DNA of 64,000 nt from Nocardia salmonicida NBRC 13393 (GCF_001613085.1 NZ_BDBR01000002.1:310001-374000); one strand, 5' to 3'. Positions 34,859 to 43,994 are shown, numbered from the stretch's first letter. Notes: generated from the sequence alone by a model not told the origin. A program made the numbers and translations.

Positions 34859-36076
34859 ATGGAAGATCAGGCACCCATCGGGCTGCGTATCAAACGCCAC
34901 CGCGAGCGCGCGGGGATCAGTCGGCCTGTGCTCGGCGACCGGATCAACCGGTCGTCGGACTGGGTGAAACAGATCGAGAACGGGGTCCTACAACCGCCGA
35001 AACTGCCGATGCTGCTGGCTATCGCCGACGCCCTCGGGCTGGCAGACCTCGCCGAGCTGACAGGCAACGGTCACGCTGTCTCGGTGAATCTCTACGCAGG
35101 GGCAAGGCACAAGTCCCTCGGCGACGTTCAAGCCGCACTGACAGACTTTCGTCGGCCGTCGCCCGGCCGTGCACACAACGTCGCGCACCTTGCCGAGCGG
35201 CTGCGCCTGGCGTGGGAGGTCCGGCACGCCAGCCCAGATCACCGCACGCAGCTCGGCGCCATTCTGCCGAGCTTGATTCGCGATGCCCAGGAGGCGGCGC
35301 GCACACCAGGCTCGGGTCGACGGCAGGCGCGTCGAGTTCTGGCTGGTGTCTACCAATTGGTGGACTTTTTCGTGGCCTATCAGCGCGACAGTTCGTTGGT
35401 ATGGATGGTCGCTGACCGAGCATTGGAGCAAGCGTACGAAGCCGACGACCCGTACCTGGTCGCCGCGTCCTCGTGGTCGATGGTGCAAGCGCTGAGAGAC
35501 TCGGGCCGGTGGGATGAGGCGCTCGATCTGATCGAATCGGGCACTGAAATCCTCGCCCCCTATCTGGATCGCGATGACACCCCCGACGATTGGCGGGGCA
35601 TCACCGGTGCGTTGCAGGCGGAGGCGGCCCTGGTGCAGGCTCGCCGCGGCCGACACGGTGATGCGTGGGCCGCATGGGACCGCGCCGACCGCTGGGCGCG
35701 AAAGTTGGGCCCCGACTACCGCCACATCCAGACCAGCTTCGGGCAGGCCGTGCAGGGCGCGAACGCGGTCACCCTCGGCGTGGATCTGCGTCGATCCGGT
35801 GAAGCGCTGCGGGCTGCGCGTGCGCTCGAAGAGGACACGATCGTGTCGGTTCCACGCAGATCGCGTCATCTGATCGAGGTCGCCCGCGCCTACGGCCAGC
35901 GCGACGAGGGTGCCGCTGTGCTGGCACTGTTGGACAAAGCGCACCGCACCGCACCGGAGACGATCGGCTTCAACGGGTTCGCGAAGGATCTGTTGCTCGA
36001 GTTGTCGAAGCGCCCACCGGTCGGCATGACGAAGGACGTGCGGGAGTTGTGCCAGCGCGTTGGCGTGGCGGCCTGA
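34859..36076 (+). CDS. XRE-family regulator with TPR-like C-terminal domain
   Basis: A 405-residue regulator with an N-terminal Cro/C1-type helix-turn-helix at residues 7-62 (LRIKRHRERAGISRPVLG, NRSSDWVKQIENG) and a long helical C-terminal domain of TPR-like pairs (for example EALDLIESGTEIL, GDAWAAWDRADRWAR). Proteins with this build in actinomycetes are often peptide- or signal-sensing regulators found with tiny partner genes. Here it is divergent from three such genes. The ATG at 34859 is preceded by GAAGGGG. The mode of control is not known. Confidence 0.85.
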   Translation: MEDQAPIGLRIKRHRERAGISRPVLGDRINRSSDWVKQIENGVLQPPKLPMLLAIADALGLADLAELTGNGHAVSVNLYAGARHKSLGDVQAALTDFRRPSPGRAHNVAHLAERLRLAWEVRHASPDHRTQLGAILPSLIRDAQEAARTPGSGRRQARRVLAGVYQLVDFFVAYQRDSSLVWMVADRALEQAYEADDPYLVAASSWSMVQALRDSGRWDEALDLIESGTEILAPYLDRDDTPDDWRGITGALQAEAALVQARRGRHGDAWAAWDRADRWARKLGPDYRHIQTSFGQAVQGANAVTLGVDLRRSGEALRAARALEEDTIVSVPRRSRHLIEVARAYGQRDEGAAVLALLDKAHRTAPETIGFNGFAKDLLLELSKRPPVGMTKDVRELCQRVGVAA

Positions 36077-36088
36077 CAATGTTCGGAC

Positions 36089-36586
36089 TCAGCGGTCGCT
36101 TCGAGCTTCGAGGCTTCGGGCGAGGCGGTCCAATCCCTGCAGCACTGTTGGGCGTTCGTGATTCAGGTCGGCCAGGAGTTGTGTGTGGGCCTCGATTTCA
36201 CGGGGGAATACCTCGTCGATCAGCGTGATTCCGGCCGTGGTGAGGTGGATCGAGGTTGATCGTCGATCGGTCGGATTCTGGGTGCGGGTGATCAGGCCGC
36301 GGCGTTCGAGTTTGGTGAGTGTTTTGCCGACGCCGGCTCGCGACATTCCGAGATGTTCTGCGAGTCGGATCGCGGTGAGTGGTGGCTCGGCATAGCGCAA
36401 GGGAACCAGGAGTCCGACCTCGGCGACGGTGATGTTCGCCTCGGCGTAGATGTCTTCCACGGCCCGGTCGAGCAGCGCGGAGATGCGCTTGACCTGGGCA
36501 ACTACCACCATCGCGGAGGTGTCGAGTTCGGGATTCCGGTCTCGCCAGAGATCGCACGTTCGGTCTCGCAGTGATCGCTCGGCCAT
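36089..36586 (-). CDS. MarR-family regulator
   Basis: A 165-residue MarR protein. The winged helix contains LTAIRLAEHLGMSRAGVGKTLTKLERRGLITRTQNPTDRRS in pattern, with the DRRS wing tip typical of the family, flanked by dimerisation helices at both ends. It is divergent from the flavoprotein gene at 36686 and an imperfect 18-bp palindrome lies 12 bases from its start, so autoregulation is likely. The reductase nearby makes a redox signal possible, but only one cysteine (C11) is seen. Confidence 0.88.
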   Translation of the reverse strand: MAERSLRDRTCDLWRDRNPELDTSAMVVVAQVKRISALLDRAVEDIYAEANITVAEVGLLVPLRYAEPPLTAIRLAEHLGMSRAGVGKTLTKLERRGLITRTQNPTDRRSTSIHLTTAGITLIDEVFPREIEAHTQLLADLNHERPTVLQGLDRLARSLEARSDR

Positions 36587-36597
36587 CGACGCTCCTT

Positions 36598-36615
36598 TTG
36601 TAAACTAATTAACAA
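36598..36615. promoter_or_regulatory. Imperfect MarR-type operator
   Basis: TTGT and ACAA ends enclose an AT-rich core (TTGTAAACTAATTAACAA); 14 of 18 positions match the reverse complement. It is the only AT-rich palindrome in the 99-bp divergent gap between the marR gene and the flavoprotein gene. Confidence 0.55.
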
Positions 36616-36685
36616 TTCGGTACGTTCGGGAGCGTACCCCTGATGGCGACACTGCCCTGGGGGCGAGCTGTTACGAGGGGGATCC

Positions 36686-37597
36686 ATGCTTCACGACGTA
36701 GTGGTGATCGGCGGGGGCACAGCAGGTCTCGGCGCAGCGCTGGTTCTGGCCCGATCTCGCCGCCGGGTAGTGGTCATCGACTCCGGTGCGCCTCGGAACA
36801 TGGCTGCCGAGACCGCACATGGGTTCTTGACCCGCGACGGCGCGACACCGGCGGAGTTGCTGGCGGTCGGCACGACCGAAGTGCTGCGATACGGCGCACA
36901 GTTGCTGGGTGGTCGAGTTGTCGACATAGCCGAGGCAGAGTTCGGCTTCTCGGTCGAAACCGAGGCTGGACAGGTTATTACGGCGCGGTCGGTTGTCGTG
37001 GCGACCGGCCTACGCGATGAACTGCCTGCGATCCCGGGAGTTCGTGAGCAATGGGGCAAGGGGGTCCTGCACTGCCCGTACTGCCACGGATATGAGGTGC
37101 GAGACCAACCGCTTGCTGTGCTGGGTGGCGCCAACAGAGCGTTCTCCGTGCACCAAGCCTCTCTGGTGCGTCAGTGGTCCGACGATGTCACCTTCTTCCC
37201 GCGAGAGATCGACCTGTCCGGTGACGAGCGACGCCGTCTGTCCGCGCGTGGCATTCGAGTCGTCGAGGGAGATATCGCGCAAGTTGTCGTGCGTGACGGT
37301 GAACTGCACGGCGTGGAAATCGCCTCGGGGCAAGTCATTACACGCGCGGCGGTGTTCGTCGGGCCGTGTTTCAGCCCTCGTGGCGAGTTGCTGACCCGGT
37401 TGCGGTGCTCGGTAGGCGAGGATGGCTGGGTGGCGGTCGATGCCACGGGCCGCACCAGCGTGCCGGGTGTCTGGGCGGCGGGCAATGTCGTCGATTCGCC
37501 TGCGCAACTGATCCACGCCGCGGCCGCGGGATCCAGGGCTGCGGTGGCCGTGAACCACTATCTGCTCGAACAAGACATCCAGCGCGCACTGTCGTAG
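36686..37597 (+). CDS. Thioredoxin-reductase-like FAD/NAD(P) oxidoreductase
   Basis: A 303-residue two-dinucleotide-binding flavoprotein close to thioredoxin reductase. FAD binds at VVVIGGGTAGLGAAL (5-19); the redox pair CPYC is at residues 130-133; the C-terminal TSVPGVWAAGNVV closes the FAD site. The NAD(P) motif is weak: LAVLGGANRAFSV in place of the usual GxGxxG. Such proteins near MarR genes often reduce small disulfides or act as ferredoxin/disulfide reductases in secondary metabolism. The upstream MarR gene is divergent and probably regulates it. Confidence 0.87.
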   Translation: MLHDVVVIGGGTAGLGAALVLARSRRRVVVIDSGAPRNMAAETAHGFLTRDGATPAELLAVGTTEVLRYGAQLLGGRVVDIAEAEFGFSVETEAGQVITARSVVVATGLRDELPAIPGVREQWGKGVLHCPYCHGYEVRDQPLAVLGGANRAFSVHQASLVRQWSDDVTFFPREIDLSGDERRRLSARGIRVVEGDIAQVVVRDGELHGVEIASGQVITRAAVFVGPCFSPRGELLTRLRCSVGEDGWVAVDATGRTSVPGVWAAGNVVDSPAQLIHAAAAGSRAAVAVNHYLLEQDIQRALS

Positions 37598-37694
37598 GCG
37601 GAGGGGTCGGAATCGTGCTGAGTGCAACCGGTGACCGGTGATTGTGTGTTCGGCTAACGTTTCGGCGGTCGGGTTCGGTGGCTAGGAGGGTGTG

Positions 37695-38390
37695 GTGACG
37701 GTCGACGTCGAGATCGCGGTGCATCCGCTGGATGATCCGGTGCGGGCCTCGCTGCGTGGGGAGCACAGTCGGTTCGCGCACTGGACGGGGCGGATCGGGC
37801 GGTATGAGCCGGAGGTGGCGCGGTTCGTCGGGCATCCGGCCGTCCTGGACGCGCAGGACTGGGCTGATCTGGGGACTGCGCTCGGGTCGGGTGGCAGTGC
37901 CGGGATACGAGGGTTGGGGCATGTTCTGCCGCCGGAGTGGACGGTGCTCGCCGAGTTCGACACGGTGCAGATGGAAGGTGCGGGGTTGCGGGTCGCCGTC
38001 GATCCCGAGCTCGAAATACTCACTGCCGCTGATGTTCCCGAGATCTTGGAGCTGATCGCGCGGACCGAACCGGGGCCGTATGCGCCGCGCACCATCGAGA
38101 TGGGCACCTATCTGGGGTTGCGGGTCGAGGGTCGGTTGGTGGCGATGGCGGGGGAGCGGCTGCATCCGCCGGGATGGACCGAGATCAGCGCGGTGTGCAC
38201 CGACGCCGAATTCCGGGGGCGTGGGTTCGCGTCGCGGTTGATTCGGGCGGTCGGGGCGGGAATTCGGGCGCGGGGTGAGACGCCGTTTCTGCATGCGGTC
38301 GCGCACAACACCTCGGCGATCAGCTTGTACGAGACCTTGGGTTTCACCGTACGGGAGAAGTCGAAGCTGACGCTGGTCCAAGCTCCGTAG
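37695..38390 (+). CDS. GNAT-family N-acetyltransferase
   Basis: A 231-residue acetyltransferase. The acetyl-CoA binding motif A is seen in ISAVCTDAEFRGRGFASRLIRAVGAGI and motif B in FLHAVAHNTSAISLYETLGFT, with Tyr as the likely general acid. The first 100 residues form a less typical N-terminal region. The second of two tandem GTG codons, at 37695, is chosen because AGGAGGG ends four bases before it. Substrate unknown. It ends next to the convergent glycosyltransferase gene. Confidence 0.87.
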   Translation: MTVDVEIAVHPLDDPVRASLRGEHSRFAHWTGRIGRYEPEVARFVGHPAVLDAQDWADLGTALGSGGSAGIRGLGHVLPPEWTVLAEFDTVQMEGAGLRVAVDPELEILTAADVPEILELIARTEPGPYAPRTIEMGTYLGLRVEGRLVAMAGERLHPPGWTEISAVCTDAEFRGRGFASRLIRAVGAGIRARGETPFLHAVAHNTSAISLYETLGFTVREKSKLTLVQAP

Positions 38391-38391
38391 G

Positions 38392-39495
38392 TCAATGGGT
38401 GGTGACCAATTGCGTCAGCTCGTCGGCGATCTGGCTGACATCGGGCATCGCGGCGATCTCGGCGGCGACCGCACGAGCGTTGCGCGCCAGGTCGGGATCG
38501 TCGATCAGGGTATTGAGATGGTCGGCGGTGATCGAGCGGGCAGGCACCGACAGTCCGGCGCCGCGTCGCTGCACCGCGAGGGCATTCCAGGCGCGATCCC
38601 CGGGGGCGGGTGTGGCGATCTGGGGCACGCCCGCGTGCAGGGCCGCATAGACCGAACCGGCGCCCGCGTGGTTGACCATCGCCGTGCAGTGGGGCAGGGC
38701 TTCGTGCAGGGCGATCCAGCCGGTCGTGTGGACGTTCGCGGGAAGGGTGGTGGTACGCACCGTCTTTCGATCCGGCCGCACGATCACGATGTCGGCATCG
38801 ACATAGGGGGCCGCACGCACGATCGCACGCAGCATCGTGTCCGGACCGTCCCCGAGCATGGTCGAACGGGTGACAAGGATGCGTCGACGAGTCGATGGTT
38901 CGCGCAGGAACGCGGGCGTGGCCGCACCGGGGGGCGAGTACGGGGTGTAGCGCAGCGGGCGGCCCTCGACGCGGACGATGCTGAGCGGGGCGATGGACAA
39001 CGTGGCCGCCGGTGCGGGCGGGGCGATGTCAGTGAGTAGACGCAGCAACTCACGGCGGATGACGGTGCCGTTGTCGAGAGCGATGTTGTGCAGGACCGTG
39101 GGAACCCCGAGTCGATCGGCGACGATCGCCGCCGCCGAGGCGAACGGCTCGTGCACGATCACCTCCGGCCCGAACTCGGTGGCCGCACGCAGCAGCGGCT
39201 CGATCATCGGCCGATTGGTGACAGCGAAAACATGGGCACCGCCGCGCGCATCCGCCATTCCCTTCCCCGAGCGCCACGCCAGCACCGGATGGCTGCCCAA
39301 CCCACGCACCGCGGCCCGCAGATAGTCGATCGGCGGGGCGACATCGGCCACCGGTAGCTGCGCGCGCACCACCGCGGCGGCATCGCCGCCGGTAACCACC
39401 ATGACCTCGTGCCCACGCTCGCGTAATTGCCGCGCCAACGGCATCATCGGGAAAAGATGCCCGATCAACGGCATGGCCACGAACAGCACTCGCAT
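38392..39495 (-). CDS. GT1-type (UGT/MGT-like) glycosyltransferase
   Basis: A 367-residue GT-B fold glycosyltransferase of the macrolide/flavonoid glucosyltransferase type. The N-terminal FVAMPLIGHLFPMMPLARQL is the acceptor domain start; the donor-binding C-terminal region contains NHAGAGSVYAALHAGVPQIATP, the usual sugar-nucleotide loop. Such enzymes glycosylate small hydrophobic molecules. No biosynthetic cluster surrounds it, so detoxification by glycosylation is as likely as a biosynthetic role. The start at 39495 is the first ATG in frame. Confidence 0.87.
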   Translation of the reverse strand: MRVLFVAMPLIGHLFPMMPLARQLRERGHEVMVVTGGDAAAVVRAQLPVADVAPPIDYLRAAVRGLGSHPVLAWRSGKGMADARGGAHVFAVTNRPMIEPLLRAATEFGPEVIVHEPFASAAAIVADRLGVPTVLHNIALDNGTVIRRELLRLLTDIAPPAPAATLSIAPLSIVRVEGRPLRYTPYSPPGAATPAFLREPSTRRRILVTRSTMLGDGPDTMLRAIVRAAPYVDADIVIVRPDRKTVRTTTLPANVHTTGWIALHEALPHCTAMVNHAGAGSVYAALHAGVPQIATPAPGDRAWNALAVQRRGAGLSVPARSITADHLNTLIDDPDLARNARAVAAEIAAMPDVSQIADELTQLVTTH

Positions 39496-39574
39496 CCGGT
39501 CTCCGTCATCGCATGGCGGCCGCGGGCTCGGCCTGTCCCAGTGATACGAAGGCGCCGCACCGATGGTTCAACGA

Positions 39575-39685
39575 CTACGAGGCCGCGGCGCCGTGATAGA
39601 AGAAGTCGCCCAGGCCGAAGAAGAGGGCGACGAATTCGACTGTGAGCCACACCTTCCGGCTGTCGATGCCGGTGTCGACGGTCAT
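39575..39685 (-). pseudogene. 36-residue membrane-like reading frame, possible gene remnant
   Basis: An ATG-initiated frame encodes a basic/polar start and one hydrophobic stretch (KVWLTVEFVALFFGLGDFFY), ending at a stop after HGAAAS. It resembles the first helix of a larger membrane protein cut short, but no continuation is visible in the 79 bases before the next gene. It could also be a genuine single-helix micro-protein. Its first helix is the only positive evidence. Confidence 0.35.
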
Positions 39686-39730
39686 GTATCCGAGCCTAAG
39701 GGGTGTCGGCGCACAGCGCTGGGGGGCGGC

Positions 39731-40474
39731 CTAGCGGTGCCCGGCACGGTTCGCGGCCAGCGTCGCCAGCACGGCGGGCAGGGCAGTGCCGATGGGTTCG
39801 CGGATGATCTCGTCGGCGAGGTCGTCATAGGGGGTGGGTTCGGCGTTGATGATGATCAGGCGGGCGCCGTGTTCGGCGGCGACACCGGCCAGCGACGCGG
39901 CGGGCTGGACCTGCAGGCTGGTGCCCACGGCGATGAAAACGGTGCAGGCCTGGGCGATCTCCATGGCGTGCCCGAGCACCTCGGGGTCCAGTGCCTGGCC
40001 GAACATGACCGTCGCGGTTTTGAGGATGCCGCCGCAGCGCAGACAGGCCGGGTCGGGTTCGCCCGCGGCGATGCGGTCGAGGGCCTGCTCGGTGCTGGTG
40101 CGGTCATCGCAGGAGGTACACAGCACGGTGCGGGCATTGCCGTGCAATTCGAGGACTTCACGGTCGGGCAGGCCGGCGAGCTGGTGCAGCCCGTCGACGT
40201 TCTGGGTTATCACGCGCACCGCCGTGCCGGTCGCGGCCAGTGCGGTGACGGCCTCGTGCGCGGGGTTGGGTTGTGCGCGCCAGGCGGGGTGTTCGCCGCG
40301 CATCAGCCAGGATCGGCGGCGGATGTCGGGATCGGCCATGTAGTAGTCGTAGGTGACCAGCTTCTGTGCGTCGGGGTCGCGCTGCCACAGGCCCGCCGGG
40401 CCACGGTAGTCCGGGATTCCGCTGTCGGTGGAGACACCGGCGCCGGACAGGATCGCGACGAGCTGGTTGGTCAT
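39731..40474 (-). CDS. cobB: Sirtuin, NAD-dependent protein deacylase
   Basis: A 247-residue Sir2-family deacylase that removes acyl groups from lysines using NAD. GAGVSTDSGIPDYRG (11-25) binds NAD, QNVD is at 91-94, the catalytic His is H111 (LELHGNA) and the zinc site is C119, C122, C144, C147. Ala at the position after TAL and no visible Tyr/Arg succinyl-lysine signature near residue 60 favour a deacetylase, but this is weak. It is a lone gene. Confidence 0.93.
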   Translation of the reverse strand: MTNQLVAILSGAGVSTDSGIPDYRGPAGLWQRDPDAQKLVTYDYYMADPDIRRRSWLMRGEHPAWRAQPNPAHEAVTALAATGTAVRVITQNVDGLHQLAGLPDREVLELHGNARTVLCTSCDDRTSTEQALDRIAAGEPDPACLRCGGILKTATVMFGQALDPEVLGHAMEIAQACTVFIAVGTSLQVQPAASLAGVAAEHGARLIIINAEPTPYDDLADEIIREPIGTALPAVLATLAANRAGHR

Positions 40475-40608
40475 GGGCTCCAGCGTAGGGCCGGTCGAAC
40501 ACCGCGGTCGACGGGATTTCGGTCGTGGTGTCGGCGAAGGGCTGTCGCATCTGACTATTGGGCGCTAAAGTCTGCCTGGAGTGGACTACAGCGGAAGGTG
40601 GCAGACGA

Positions 40609-41346
40609 ATGACGTCGGCAGCGGTCAAACAGCAGGTACTCGAACTCGGTGGGGCATTCATGATCTCGCGCGAGGCCAGGGTGTTCGGGGATACGACCGG
40701 GGTGGCCGGGTTCCAGGGCGCCTACACGCGCGGGCGCGGCGGGGTCCTCGGTGATGTCGACGCCGATGTCGTGACCGCGGCGTTCGGATTCTTCGAACCC
40801 GCGGGCGTGCGGGCGGCGTGGGAATCGGTGCCGATGCCTGCCGCCGACGCCGCGGAGGGCTACATGCTCGCGTGTCGCGATTTCGGACAGCGCAAGCTCG
40901 CCGCGTTCGAACACGCCGACCGGCTCGCCGAGTTGCTGCGACGCGTGGTCGACGCCGCGCCCTGCACCGGGGTGCCGTTGTTCGCCGGGTGGCGGGCGCT
41001 GCCGGTGCCGGAGGACGGGCGGGCCGCGGTCTTGCAGCTCACGCACGTGCTGCGCGAACTCCGCGGTGGCCTGCACCTGATCGCGGTGATGGCCAACGGG
41101 CTCACCCCGCTGCAAGCGATCCTGGTCGCGGGATCACCGATCTACGACGGACCCGGCCACGCGAAATTTCTCGGCTGGGCCGAACCGTTCGAGACGATCA
41201 CCGACGATGTGCGGGTGCGCTGGGAGGCGGCCGAGAAGTTGACCGACGAGCTGATCGCACCCTGCTTCGAGGTCCTCGACGAGTCCGAACGCGACGAACT
41301 CGCCGCGCTGATGCTGCAAGCGCACCGAGTGGCCTTGAGCCGCTAG
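40609..41346 (+). CDS. SCO6745-family protein
   Basis: A 245-residue all-helical protein of the actinobacterial SCO6745 family, which has no known function. Family marks visible are the early GGAFMISREA segment, GRGGVLGDVDADVVTAAFGFFEP and GHAKFLGWAEPF. It has no membrane helix. Members are often noted near transcription or stress genes, but here it stands between the sirtuin gene (divergent) and ppk2 (convergent). The ATG at 40609 follows GGAAGGTGG. Confidence 0.8.
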   Translation: MTSAAVKQQVLELGGAFMISREARVFGDTTGVAGFQGAYTRGRGGVLGDVDADVVTAAFGFFEPAGVRAAWESVPMPAADAAEGYMLACRDFGQRKLAAFEHADRLAELLRRVVDAAPCTGVPLFAGWRALPVPEDGRAAVLQLTHVLRELRGGLHLIAVMANGLTPLQAILVAGSPIYDGPGHAKFLGWAEPFETITDDVRVRWEAAEKLTDELIAPCFEVLDESERDELAALMLQAHRVALSR

Positions 41347-41351
41347 AACGT

Positions 41352-42287
41352 TCAGGAACCGATGACGTCGCGCCCGCGGCCCACGATCAGTGGGTCGGCG
41401 GTGCCGACGATCTCGAGATCTTTGTTGTCGTAGTCGAACCCGTTCAGCACATGCCGCATCGCGTTGAGCCTGGCGCGTTTCTTGTCGTTGCTCTTGACCA
41501 CGATCCACGGCGCGTGGTCGGTATCGGTGTGCTCGAAGTTCTCTTCCTTGGCCGCGGTGTAGGAATCCCACTTGTCGAGTGAGGCCAGGTCCATCGGCGA
41601 GAGCTTCCAGTGCCGCACCGGGTCGACCTGGCGAATGGCGAAGCGGGTGCGCTGCTCGAGTGGGGACACCGAGAACCAGAACTTGACCAGGTCGATGCCG
41701 TCGTCGACGAGCATCCGCTCGAACAGCGGCACCTGCGCCAGGAACCGCCGATGCTGCTCCGGCGTGCAGAAACCCATCACCCGTTCGACACCGGCACGGT
41801 TGTACCAGGACCGGTCGAACAGCACGATCTCACCCGCGGCGGGCAGGTGCTCGACGTAGCGCTGGAAATACCACTGGGTCGATTCGCGCACGGAGGGCTT
41901 CTCCAAGGCCACCACCCTGGCCCCGCGCGGATTGAGGTGCTCCATGAACCGTTTGATGGTGCCGCCCTTGCCCGCGGCGTCACGGCCCTCGAACACGATG
42001 ACCACGCGGCGACCGGTCGCCTTGACCCAGTTCTGCAACTTCAACAATTCGATCTGCAGCAACCGCTTGTCGAGGTCGTACTGCAGGCGCGAGAGGCGCT
42101 CGTCGTAGGGGTAGCCCTCGCGCCAGGTGTCGACGAGCAGCCCGCCGGGCTCGGTGAGCAGGATCGGATCGTCGTCGTCGCTGTCGTCGACAGTGAATCC
42201 GGTGGTGTCGGCCAGGTTCACGACGGTCGCGAGATCGGCGATCTCGCTGACATCACGGGGGATCGGGCGAATCTCGACATCGGTCAT
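41352..42287 (-). CDS. ppk2: Polyphosphate kinase 2
   Basis: A 311-residue class I PPK2 enzyme, which moves phosphate between polyphosphate and nucleoside diphosphates. Walker A is GRDAAGKGG at residues 101-109; Walker B is DRSWYNRAG from residue 158, and the lid module is in the family position (RTRFAIRQVDPVRHWKLSP). The first 60 residues are an acidic extension (DDSDDDDP). It is a single gene, ending five bases from the convergent SCO6745-family gene. Confidence 0.95.
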   Translation of the reverse strand: MTDVEIRPIPRDVSEIADLATVVNLADTTGFTVDDSDDDDPILLTEPGGLLVDTWREGYPYDERLSRLQYDLDKRLLQIELLKLQNWVKATGRRVVIVFEGRDAAGKGGTIKRFMEHLNPRGARVVALEKPSVRESTQWYFQRYVEHLPAAGEIVLFDRSWYNRAGVERVMGFCTPEQHRRFLAQVPLFERMLVDDGIDLVKFWFSVSPLEQRTRFAIRQVDPVRHWKLSPMDLASLDKWDSYTAAKEENFEHTDTDHAPWIVVKSNDKKRARLNAMRHVLNGFDYDNKDLEIVGTADPLIVGRGRDVIGS

Positions 42288-42370
42288 CCCTGCGACGCTA
42301 AATGGTGTGCGTGTCGCTCAGATGAACACGCGGTGCCCGCCGGAGCGAAACTCCCACGACGGCAACACGG

Positions 42371-42389
42371 CGATATGGGCTCGATATCG
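42371..42389. promoter_or_regulatory. Inverted repeat before the sugar porter gene
   Basis: CGATAT and ATATCG arms are separated by seven bases, about 100 bases upstream of the sugar porter start. It could be an operator for the disaccharide operon. No adjacent regulator gene is seen. Confidence 0.3.
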
Positions 42390-42488
42390 TGCGTTCCTGC
42401 AGATGGCACCCTATTCGGGGGACACTGTGAGCTGATTCACGCTGCTACTCGCGAGGCAATGATGCCTGCCGTGGAGAGGATGAAGCCG

Positions 42489-43964
42489 ATGCACGATGGA
42501 GGCGCCTTCACCGCCCAGCCCGCCCCTTCCGACGGCCAAGGATCGAGCAGCCGCGTGATCCGGATCGCGTCCGTCGCGGCGCTGGGCGGATTGCTGTTCG
42601 GCTTCGACAGTGCCGTGATCAACGGCGCGGTCTCGGCGATCCAATCCGAATTCGATGTCGCCGACGCCGTTCTCGGCTTCGCGGTGGCCTCCGCGTTGCT
42701 CGGTGCCGCCGCCGGTGCGATGACCGCGGGCCGGATCGCCGATCGTATCGGCAGGCTCAAGGTGATGAAGATCGCCGCGGTCCTGTTCTTCATCAGCGCG
42801 GTGGTCACCGCCTTCGCGCCCAACGTCTGGATCCTGGTCATCGGCCGCGTGATCGGTGGTGTCGGTGTCGGCGTGGCCTCGGTCATCGCCCCGGCCTACA
42901 TCGCCGAGACCTCGCCCGCGCGCATCCGCGGCAGGCTCGGGTCCCTGCAGCAGCTCGCCATCGTGCTCGGCATCTTCTTGGCACTGCTGGTGGACTACGT
43001 GCTCGCCCACCTCGCGGGCGGTGCGAGCGAGACGCTGTGGTGGGGGCTGGAAGCGTGGCGTTGGATGTTCTTGTCCATGGTGGTGCCCGCCGTGGTCTAC
43101 GGGGTGCTGGCCTCCACGATTCCGGAATCGCCGCGCTACCTGGTGGCCACCCACAAGATCCCCGAGGCACGGCGCGTGCTGTCGATGCTGTTCGGCGAGA
43201 AGAACCTCGAGCTCACGATCGGCCGCATCGAGGAGAGCCTGCGCAGCGACACCAAACCGTCCTGGAAGGACCTGCGCCGTCCCACGGGCGGGCTCTACCC
43301 GGTGGTCTGGGTGGGTTTGATGCTGTCGGTGTTCCAGCAGGCGGTGGGCATCAACGTGATCTTCTACTACTCGAACGTGCTGTGGGAGGCCGTCGGCTTC
43401 GAGGAATCCCAGTCGTTCCTGATCAGCGTGTTCACCTCGGTGGTCAACATCGCCACCACGATTGTCGCGATCATGCTCATCGACAAGGTCGGGCGCAGAC
43501 CACTGCTGCTGACCGGCTCGATCGGCATGACCGTCACACTGGCCACGATGGCGATCTGCTTCGGCAGCGCCGATCAGGTGCCCGATGCCGAAGGCGTCAT
43601 GGAACCGCACCTCAACGGCGCGCTGGGCCCGATCGCGCTGGTCGCGGCCAACCTGTTCGTCGTCTTCTTCGGCATGAGCTGGGGCCCGGTCGTGTGGGTG
43701 CTGCTCGGTGAGATGTTCCCCAACCGGATCCGGGGCGCCGCGCTGTCGCTGGCCGCGGCGGGTCAGTGGGCGGCGAACTGGGCGATCACCGTCTCCTTCC
43801 CCAGCCTGAAGACCTTCTCGCTCGGGTTCGCCTACGGGATGTACGCGATGTTCGCGTTGCTCTCGCTGGGTTTCGTCGCCAAGTTCGTGCCCGAGACCAA
43901 GGGGATGACCCTCGAGGACATGGACGAAGCCACCGGCTTCGAACGCCCCACCGCCGGCGCCTGA
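42489..43964 (+). CDS. Sugar porter (MFS) transporter
   Basis: A proton-coupled sugar transporter of about 491 residues with twelve helices. Sugar-porter signatures are GGLLFGFDSAVINGA near the start, GRIADRIGRLKVM, PAYIAETSPARIRGRLGS, PESPRYLV, QQAVGINVIFYYS and FVPETKGMTLEDM. The ATG at 42489 lies about ten bases after GGAGAGG; ATGs at 42459, 42462 and 42480 are alternatives. The GH65 and beta-phosphoglucomutase genes follow on the same strand, so trehalose, maltose or a similar disaccharide is the likely cargo. Confidence 0.92.
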   Translation: MHDGGAFTAQPAPSDGQGSSSRVIRIASVAALGGLLFGFDSAVINGAVSAIQSEFDVADAVLGFAVASALLGAAAGAMTAGRIADRIGRLKVMKIAAVLFFISAVVTAFAPNVWILVIGRVIGGVGVGVASVIAPAYIAETSPARIRGRLGSLQQLAIVLGIFLALLVDYVLAHLAGGASETLWWGLEAWRWMFLSMVVPAVVYGVLASTIPESPRYLVATHKIPEARRVLSMLFGEKNLELTIGRIEESLRSDTKPSWKDLRRPTGGLYPVVWVGLMLSVFQQAVGINVIFYYSNVLWEAVGFEESQSFLISVFTSVVNIATTIVAIMLIDKVGRRPLLLTGSIGMTVTLATMAICFGSADQVPDAEGVMEPHLNGALGPIALVAANLFVVFFGMSWGPVVWVLLGEMFPNRIRGAALSLAAAGQWAANWAITVSFPSLKTFSLGFAYGMYAMFALLSLGFVAKFVPETKGMTLEDMDEATGFERPTAGA

Positions 43965-43994
43965 CCCCACCCGCCCGACGAGGAAGGCAGCGCG

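Noticed and set aside
41610..42488. Long N-terminal extension of the sugar porter
   Set aside because: The extension runs antisense through ppk2 and has no family character; the ATG at 42489 with GGAGAGG fits the family length.
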